A stretch of DNA of 64,000 bases from Nitratireductor sp. GISD-1A_MAKvit. GTDB lineage: Bacteria; Pseudomonadota; Alphaproteobacteria; Rhizobiales; Rhizobiaceae. Positions 58,234 through 64,000 of the stretch are shown here, piece by piece. Position numbers and translations under genes: made by a program. Location: contig NZ_CP161920.1 in NCBI RefSeq assembly GCF_040819555.1, positions 2,293,001 to 2,357,000 of the forward strand, in the 5' to 3' direction. The notes beneath the pieces are model-generated. The model was not told the DNA's origin and made no database searches. It was given only the letters and a program-made list of their open reading frames with translations. Position 1 is the stretch's first letter. Every line of letters begins with the position of its first letter.

Positions 58234-58620
58234 TCACTGCCCCGTCGGAATCTGATCTTCAGGTGCGGTTTCGGCCGGTGCGGCAGGCTCTTCGGTGGGC
58301 ACGGAGGCACCCGAGCCGCCGAGCTGATCAAGAACGCCACCAGACCCTTCCGTCTGCTCGCTTCCGGCCGGGATACGGTCCAGAATGTCCGTCGGGCTTG
58401 CGCCGTAGCGCGCGATCAGCGACAGGGCGAGCGAGGTCGCAAAGAATGCGGCTGCGAGGATCGCCGTTGCCCGGGTCAGGGCGTTGGCGGCCCCGCGTGC
58501 GGACATGAAACCGGAACCGCCGCCGATGCCAAGCCCGCCACCCTCGGAGCGCTGCATGAGGACGACACCAACCAGCGCGACCACGACGATCAGATGAATG
58601 ACGATGATAACGGTCTGCAT
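58234..58620 (-). CDS. secG: Preprotein translocase subunit SecG
   Basis: 128 residues. Two membrane helices (VIIVIHLIVVVALVGVVLM; TAILAAAFFATSLALSLIA) flank the conserved LMQRSEGGGLGIGGGSGFM loop. The C-terminal tail is acidic, Pro/Ala-rich and low complexity (EEPAAPAETAPEDQ), which is typical of alphaproteobacterial SecG. It is part of the SecYEG channel. It is downstream of tpiA, with a 254-base gap, and upstream of pyrG. Confidence 0.93.
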   Translation of the reverse strand: MQTVIIVIHLIVVVALVGVVLMQRSEGGGLGIGGGSGFMSARGAANALTRATAILAAAFFATSLALSLIARYGASPTDILDRIPAGSEQTEGSGGVLDQLGGSGASVPTEEPAAPAETAPEDQIPTGQ

Positions 58621-58764
58621 GTTTCCTTCCGGCTCTCCGGCTTGAAGTCCGCTTGATGCGGACGCGGCTCATTACACGGCTTTTGCCGATTTTCCAAGAC
58701 CGCTGGAAAAGCGTGTCCCGGCACCTTTCGATTTTTTTCGAAAACGGGGCGCAATTTCCCGCTT

Positions 58765-58793
58765 TCAGATCGTTTCGGATGGTTTTCTGTCAA
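58765..58793 (-). promoter_or_regulatory. Candidate promoter of secG
   Basis: On the minus strand a perfect -35 hexamer TTGACA (58793-58788) is spaced 17 bases from ATCTGA (58770-58765), a weak -10. It lies in the tpiA-secG gap, about 150 bases upstream of the secG start. A leader hairpin, GTCCGC-N5-GCGGAC (58647-58663), follows. The -10 match is poor. Confidence 0.3.
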
Positions 58794-58874
58794 AACACCC
58801 GAAATTTCCGAATTTGCTTCGGACCCCACCTCACATAGGCGCTTGTTGCTGTAACGCAAGCGTTTTCTCGTGTC

Positions 58875-59621
58875 TCAGACCGGGCAGGCTGCCGCAATGG
58901 CGAGGAAATCCACCGCCTTCAGGCTCGCGCCTCCAACCAGCGCTCCGTCCACATGTTTTATGGAAAGAAGCTCCGTGGCATTGCCCGGCTTGACTGAGCC
59001 ACCATAGAGAATGCGCATCGTTGCGGCCTCCTTGCCAAGCAGCGTTTCGAGCTCCTTGCGGATATGCGCATGCGCCTCTGCCACATCCTCGACCGTGGGC
59101 GTGAGCCCCGTTCCGATGGCCCAGACCGGCTCATAGGCAATCACCGTGTTGGCGGCATTTGCCGTTTCGGGAACGGAACCGGGAATCTGTCGGGAGAGAA
59201 CAGCAAGCGTTTTTCCCGCCTCCCGCTCGGCCTTGGTCTCGCCGATGCAGATCACTGCCGTAAGCCCCGCCCGCCAGGCGGCTTCGGCCTTGCTGGCGAC
59301 ATCCGCATCGCTTTCGCCATGGTCGATGCGGCGTTCTGAATGCCCCACGATAACGTGCGATGCGCCCGCATCGGCCAGCATCTCTGCGGAAATGTCGCCG
59401 GTGTGCGCGCCCGAAGCAGCCGCGTGGCAATCCTGACCACCCAGATGAACGCCCTCGCCCAGCGCTTCACGGGCCAGCGTCATGAGTGTGGCAGGCACGC
59501 ACACAAGGCCTTCGACCCCGTTGAACGTCCCCCCCCCGATCGCCTTGAGTTCGCCGATATCGACGCTCGTGCCATTCATTTTCCAGTTGCCTGCAATCAG
59601 GGGACGAATACCGGGCGTCAT
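58875..59621 (-). CDS. tpiA: Triosephosphate isomerase
   Basis: 248 residues. NWKMNG (about 12-17) carries the catalytic Lys, IVGHSERR the catalytic His, [10 protein letters not shown] the catalytic Glu loop ([15 protein letters not shown]) and YGGSVKPGN the phosphate-binding loop. It interconverts dihydroxyacetone phosphate and glyceraldehyde-3-phosphate. It is divergent from ppiD across a 175-base gap. Confidence 0.97.
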   Translation of the reverse strand: MTPGIRPLIAGNWKMNGTSVDIGELKAIGGGTFNGVEGLVCVPATLMTLAREALGEGVHLGGQDCHAAASGAHTGDISAEMLADAGASHVIVGHSERRIDHGESDADVASKAEAAWRAGLTAVICIGETKAEREAGKTLAVLSRQIPGSVPETANAANTVIAYEPVWAIGTGLTPTVEDVAEAHAHIRKELETLLGKEAATMRILYGGSVKPGNATELLSIKHVDGALVGGASLKAVDFLAIAAACPV

Positions 59622-59796
59622 GAAACCGCTTCCTCACAAAATCCGAATTTGTCAGCTTCCCTAGCAAAAAGAGCGGCTAATGCAAAAGCAATTGGGTCCA
59701 CAAATCCCACTCCGCTATCGACACTTCGCCTCAGGAACGCTATTGCGCTTGACTGGGAACAATGCCCCGAATGCACCAAGGAACTTCGGAAAAACC

Positions 59797-61683
59797 ATGC
59801 TCGACAGTCTGAGAAATGCCGCCTCCACCTGGATTGCCAAACTGCTGCTCGGTCTTCTTGTCGTGAGTTTTGCGGTATGGGGAATTTCGGGTCAGGTCCT
59901 GAATGATCAATCGCGAAACGTCCTCTCGGCTGGCGATTCTTCTGTTTCCATGCTCGATTTCCGTCTGGCATATGATCGCCAGATCAATGCTCTGTCGCAG
60001 CGTTTGGGTACCCACGTCACGCGGGAGCAGGCGGTGGCCTTCGGACTTGACGATCAGGTTCTGCAACAGCTCGCCGCGGGAGCATTGCTGGACGAGGAAG
60101 CCCGCAGGCTCGGTCTCGGCCTCTCCGGCGACCGGCTCGCACAGCTGACCGCCGAAGACCCGGCCTTTCGCGGCCCCGATGGTCGTTTTGACCGGCAGCA
60201 GTTCGATTTCGTTCTGCGCCAGATCGGAATGCGCCCCGCCGACTATCTGCAAAACCGCGAGCAGGTGGCAATTCGTCAGCAGATCGTCGAGGCCGCGACC
60301 GATGGCATGAGCGTTCCCGACGAGATGTTCAGGAACATGGCGCTTTACCGCGGCGAAGATCGAACCGTTGAGTATGTGCGCCTGCCCCGCACCCTGGTCG
60401 AGCCTGTCGACAAGCCCGACGACACCACACTGCAGGCCTGGTTCGAGGACCGCAAATCGGATTACGCCGCACCCGAATACCGGGCGTTCAGCTACGTGAA
60501 GCTTGAACCGTCCGACATCGCCGACGCAGCTTCGGTGTCTGGCGAACAGGTTCAGAAGGCCTATGAGGACCTGCGCCAGCGTTACACCACTCCGGAAAAA
60601 CGCACGATCGAGCAGATCGTGTTTCCCGACCGGGAAGCCGCGGACGCGGCGCTGAAGAACCTTCTCGACGGTCAGGAATTTCTTGAGGTTGCGGAAGCGG
60701 CCGGAAAGTCGAGTGCAGACATCGCGCTGGGTACCCTGACACGTGAGGAAATCGCCGACGACGCCGTGGCCGAGGCCGCATTCTCCCTGCAGGAAAACCA
60801 GTTCAGCGACATTGTGGATGGCGCATTCGGCCCCGTCATCGTGCAGGTCACGGAAGTGGAACCGGAGGTCGTTCGTCCATTCGAGGAGGTGGAGAGCGAA
60901 ATCCGGCAGGAACTCGCGCTGGAGGAAGCCTCCAGGGTCCTGCTCGATGTTCACGACAGCTATGAAGATGCGCGTGCCGGCGGAGCCTCCATGGCAGAAG
61001 CCGCCGAGCGTCTGGATCTGACGATGCGCACGATCGACGCCATCGATGCCAATGCGCGCCGCCCCGACGGCTCCATCGTTGGCGACCTTCCCGTATCTGC
61101 GGATCTGCTGCGTGAGGTTTTCCAAAGCGAGACCGGCATTGAAAACCCGCCCCTGTCCATGGGTGGAAACGGCTTCGTGTTCTACGAGGTGGAGGAAATC
61201 ACACCCGAGCGTGACCGGTCGCTCGACGAGGTCCGTGACCAGGTCGAGAAGGACTGGATCGCCGCCGAAGCCGAGCGTCTTCTTGCCGAACGCGCCTCCG
61301 GTTTCATGAAGCGGATCAACGACGGCACCACCCTTGACGAGATTGCCTCGGAGATTGGCGAGGAGAAACAGGTAAAGCGTGGATTGAAGCGCACGGCCAA
61401 CGATGCCGACATCGGTCAGGAAGGCGTTTCTGCCGTGTTTTCCGTTCCCCGGGATGGTACCGGTGTGTTCGCAAGTCCCACCGGTGATGCGCGCGTGCTT
61501 TTCCGCGTGACCGAGGTGTTCGAACCCGCCAGCGCGACCGCAGAAAGCATCCCCGAAGGCCAGCGTGCAGCGGTCCGGTCGGCATTGGCCGACGATCTCC
61601 TCGATCAGATGGTCACTCGTCTGCAGGGCAAATACCCGGTCACGATCAACCGGGCGGCCATGCAGGAAGCCTTGAGCTTCTGA
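59797..61683 (+). CDS. ppiD: Peptidyl-prolyl cis-trans isomerase, PpiD/SurA-N type
   Basis: 628 residues from the ATG at 59797. One N-terminal membrane helix ([19 protein letters not shown] and beyond) anchors a periplasmic chaperone. The SurA_N domain follows ([40 protein letters not shown]). The parvulin region (about 230-350) contains [19 protein letters not shown] and [18 protein letters not shown]-terminal helical part completes it. It assists folding of outer-membrane proteins. It is followed by trpD after seven bases, so the trp genes may read through from it. Longer in-frame starts to 59680 have no membrane helix and are rejected. Confidence 0.92.
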   Translation: MLDSLRNAASTWIAKLLLGLLVVSFAVWGISGQVLNDQSRNVLSAGDSSVSMLDFRLAYDRQINALSQRLGTHVTREQAVAFGLDDQVLQQLAAGALLDEEARRLGLGLSGDRLAQLTAEDPAFRGPDGRFDRQQFDFVLRQIGMRPADYLQNREQVAIRQQIVEAATDGMSVPDEMFRNMALYRGEDRTVEYVRLPRTLVEPVDKPDDTTLQAWFEDRKSDYAAPEYRAFSYVKLEPSDIADAASVSGEQVQKAYEDLRQRYTTPEKRTIEQIVFPDREAADAALKNLLDGQEFLEVAEAAGKSSADIALGTLTREEIADDAVAEAAFSLQENQFSDIVDGAFGPVIVQVTEVEPEVVRPFEEVESEIRQELALEEASRVLLDVHDSYEDARAGGASMAEAAERLDLTMRTIDAIDANARRPDGSIVGDLPVSADLLREVFQSETGIENPPLSMGGNGFVFYEVEEITPERDRSLDEVRDQVEKDWIAAEAERLLAERASGFMKRINDGTTLDEIASEIGEEKQVKRGLKRTANDADIGQEGVSAVFSVPRDGTGVFASPTGDARVLFRVTEVFEPASATAESIPEGQRAAVRSALADDLLDQMVTRLQGKYPVTINRAAMQEALSF

Positions 61684-61690
61684 GGTTGGA

Positions 61691-62722
61691 ATGAACGGTT
61701 TCAAAAGCTACATCGCCAAGGCCGCATCAGGTGACCCCCTGAGCTTTGATGAGGCGCGTGAGGCCTTCGACATCATGATGTCGGGCAATGCGACACCCAG
61801 TCAGATCGGCGGCTTCCTGATGGCTCTGCGCGTGCGTGGTGAAACGGTGGAAGAGATTTCCGGAGCCGTCGCGACCATGCGGGCAAAGATGCTACCGGTA
61901 AACGCTCCCGACGATGCTGTCGATATCGTGGGGACCGGTGGCGATGCCTCCGGCTCCTACAATGTTTCCACCTGCGCGGCCTTCATCGTGGCCGGCGCTG
62001 GCGTCCCTGTCGCCAAGCACGGCAATCGCGCGCTTTCCTCGCGCTCGGGTGCCGCCGACACGCTAGCAGCGCTTGGAATCAACATCGAGCTTTCCCCGGC
62101 CCGGATTGCGGCCTGCATCAGGGAGGCCGGTCTCGGCTTCATGTTTGCACCCGCCCATCACTCTGCCATGCGCCATGTGGGACCCTCCCGGGTCGAACTG
62201 GGCACGCGTACGATCTTCAATCTGCTTGGCCCTCTTTCCAACCCTGCTGGCGTGCGCCGCCAGCTTGTGGGTGTGTTTTCACCCGAATGGGTCGAACCGA
62301 TCGCGCAGGTTCTGAAGCAATTGGGAACGCAATCCGCCTGGGTTGTTCATGGTGCCGGCCTCGACGAGATGACCACCGCCGGGACGACCCAGATCGCAGC
62401 GCTGGAGAACGGCGAAATTCGGCATTTCGAGATCACGCCCGAGGAGCTCGGGCTGAAGCGCTCGACCATGGCAGAGCTCAAGGGTGGCGATGCCATGCAC
62501 AATGCCAAGGCGCTGCGCGCCGTACTTGAAGGCGACAAGAACGCGTATCGTGATATCGCCCTGCTCAACTCCGGTGCCGCACTCGTTGTCGCCGGACGTG
62601 CAAAGAATCTCAAGGACGGTGTCAGGCTCGCGGGCGAAGCGCTCGACCAGGGGCACGCACGGACAACCCTGGAACGTCTGATTGAAGTCTCCAACAAAGG
62701 CCCGAATGCCGATGACGACTGA
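61691..62722 (+). CDS. trpD: Anthranilate phosphoribosyltransferase
   Basis: 343 residues. The substrate motifs are all present: [52 protein letters not shown] and [19 protein letters not shown]. It transfers phosphoribosyl from PRPP to anthranilate in tryptophan biosynthesis. The stop overlaps the trpC start by 17 bases (62706-62722), and the start lies seven bases past ppiD. trpE/G are elsewhere. Confidence 0.96.
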   Translation: MNGFKSYIAKAASGDPLSFDEAREAFDIMMSGNATPSQIGGFLMALRVRGETVEEISGAVATMRAKMLPVNAPDDAVDIVGTGGDASGSYNVSTCAAFIVAGAGVPVAKHGNRALSSRSGAADTLAALGINIELSPARIAACIREAGLGFMFAPAHHSAMRHVGPSRVELGTRTIFNLLGPLSNPAGVRRQLVGVFSPEWVEPIAQVLKQLGTQSAWVVHGAGLDEMTTAGTTQIAALENGEIRHFEITPEELGLKRSTMAELKGGDAMHNAKALRAVLEGDKNAYRDIALLNSGAALVVAGRAKNLKDGVRLAGEALDQGHARTTLERLIEVSNKGPNADDD

Positions 62723-63527
62723 TATTCTGCGCAGGATAGAAGCCTACAAGCGCGAGGAAATTGCTGCAGCGAAGTCTGCCCTTCCCCTGTCGGATCTGGT
62801 CGCAATGGCTCGCGAGGCGCAAGCGCCACGGGGTTTTGCCAATGCGCTCAGGGAAAAACAGGCGCTTGGCCGCCTGGGCCTTATTGCCGAGATCAAGAAG
62901 GCCAGTCCTTCGCGCGGCCTTATCCGGGCCGACTTCGATCCGCCAGCGCTTGCGGCGGCCTATCAGGAAGGCGGAGCGGCCTGCCTCTCCGTCCTCACCG
63001 ACACCCCTTCCTTCCAGGGGGCACCCGAATTTCTGACGGCGGCGCGGACCGCCTGTTCCTTGCCCGTACTCCGCAAGGATTTTCTGTTTGAACCCTATCA
63101 GGTCTACGAAGCGCGCTGTTGGGGGGCGGATGCCATTTTGATCATCATGGCGAGCGTTTCCGATGATGAAGCAAGAGCGCTGGAGGACACTGCGCTCGGC
63201 CTTGGCATGGACTGCCTGATCGAGGTGCATGACGAACGGGAACTGGAACGTTCGCTGGAACTCTCATCTCCCCTCATCGGCATCAACAATCGCAATCTGA
63301 GAACCTTCGAAACCAGTCTCGAAACCAGTGAACGGCTTGCACCGCGTGTTCCCGAAGACCGTCTCGTCGTTGGAGAAAGCGGCATTTTCACCAATGACGA
63401 CTGCCGGCGCCTTGCCCGCTCGGGGATGAACACGTTTCTCGTGGGTGAGAGCCTGATGCGGCAGGACGACGTGACGGCAGCGACCCGTTCTCTCCTGGGA
63501 CTGGATTCCAGCAGGATGGCGGGCTGA
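62706..63527 (+). CDS. trpC: Indole-3-glycerol phosphate synthase
   Basis: 273 residues from the ATG at 62706, with an AAAGG ribosome binding site five bases upstream (the next ATG, at 62712, is also possible). The TIM barrel shows [15 protein letters not shown] with the catalytic Lys, [15 protein letters not shown] with the second catalytic Lys, [10 protein letters not shown] and [12 protein letters not shown]. It cyclises CdRP to indole-glycerol phosphate. The overlap with trpD suggests coupling. moaC starts three bases after its stop. Confidence 0.96.
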   Translation: MPMTTDILRRIEAYKREEIAAAKSALPLSDLVAMAREAQAPRGFANALREKQALGRLGLIAEIKKASPSRGLIRADFDPPALAAAYQEGGAACLSVLTDTPSFQGAPEFLTAARTACSLPVLRKDFLFEPYQVYEARCWGADAILIIMASVSDDEARALEDTALGLGMDCLIEVHDERELERSLELSSPLIGINNRNLRTFETSLETSERLAPRVPEDRLVVGESGIFTNDDCRRLARSGMNTFLVGESLMRQDDVTAATRSLLGLDSSRMAG

Positions 63528-63530
63528 GCG

Positions 63531-64000
<470 letters not shown>

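Overview
The window reads as about 64 kb of GC-rich chromosome from an alphaproteobacterium of the Hyphomicrobiales (Rhizobiales), most like the Phyllobacteriaceae/Rhizobiaceae group. The evidence is gene content and order: dusB(nifR3)-ntrB-ntrC next to ntrY-ntrX-trkA-dat-hfq-hflX; pdhA-pdhB-pdhC-lpdA-lipA with a lipoyl domain fused to PdhB; a fused ispDF; a phosphatidylcholine synthase; and trpD-trpC-moaC. The genus is not determinable by reading alone. No phage, insertion sequence, CRISPR array, integrase or origin was seen. Coding density is very high and nearly all genes are conserved housekeeping genes.

Layout. 1-1.1 kb: the 3' end of a spermidine synthase gene and a GST. 1.3-6.1 kb: a BMP-type (nucleoside/purine class) ABC importer operon on the minus strand. 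6.2-11.9 kb: phosphatidylcholine synthase, a DUF1326-DUF2182 pair of unknown function, a UbiH-type hydroxylase, an AEC permease, hspQ and an IalB-type secreted protein. 12.1-21.4 kb: a YejA-type solute-binding protein, a FrnE-type oxidoreductase, mfd-sdhE, recG and a DUF502 protein. 21.5-25.9 kb: glmS, glmU, ccdA and tRNA-Ser(UGA). 26-28.6 kb: the only accessory-looking patch, with a winged-helix/TPR regulator and an 89-residue orphan protein. 28.8-42.4 kb: dipeptidase, mazG, hflX, hfq, D-amino-acid transaminase, trkA, ntrX, ntrY, ntrC, ntrB, dusB. 42.5-52.6 kb: ispDF, cinA, ratA, lipA, lpdA and the pyruvate dehydrogenase genes. 52.9-64 kb: ftsB, eno, kdsA, a VOC protein, pyrG, secG, tpiA, ppiD, trpD, trpC and the start of moaC.

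The genes form a few coherent modules: nitrogen sensing (ntrBC, ntrYX) with K+ uptake control (trkA) and the RNA chaperone hfq; pyruvate oxidation and its lipoyl cofactor; central glycolysis (tpiA, eno); envelope precursors (glmS, glmU, kdsA, pcs, ispDF); and genome maintenance (mfd, recG, mazG).

The most striking signal is that four otherwise conserved genes (the ABC ATPase, dipeptidase, D-amino-acid transaminase and lipA) are each broken by a single extra base. In every case it is one extra C in the same local sequence, CGGCCCT on the coding strand or its complement. Removing that C restores a full-length protein of normal family size every time. This points to a motif-linked consensus error in the sequence, or much less likely to a shared biological cause, rather than four independent pseudogenes. 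No clearly new multi-gene system is evident. The best candidates for unexplored biology are the DUF1326-DUF2182 pair and the orphan regulator with its small neighbour.
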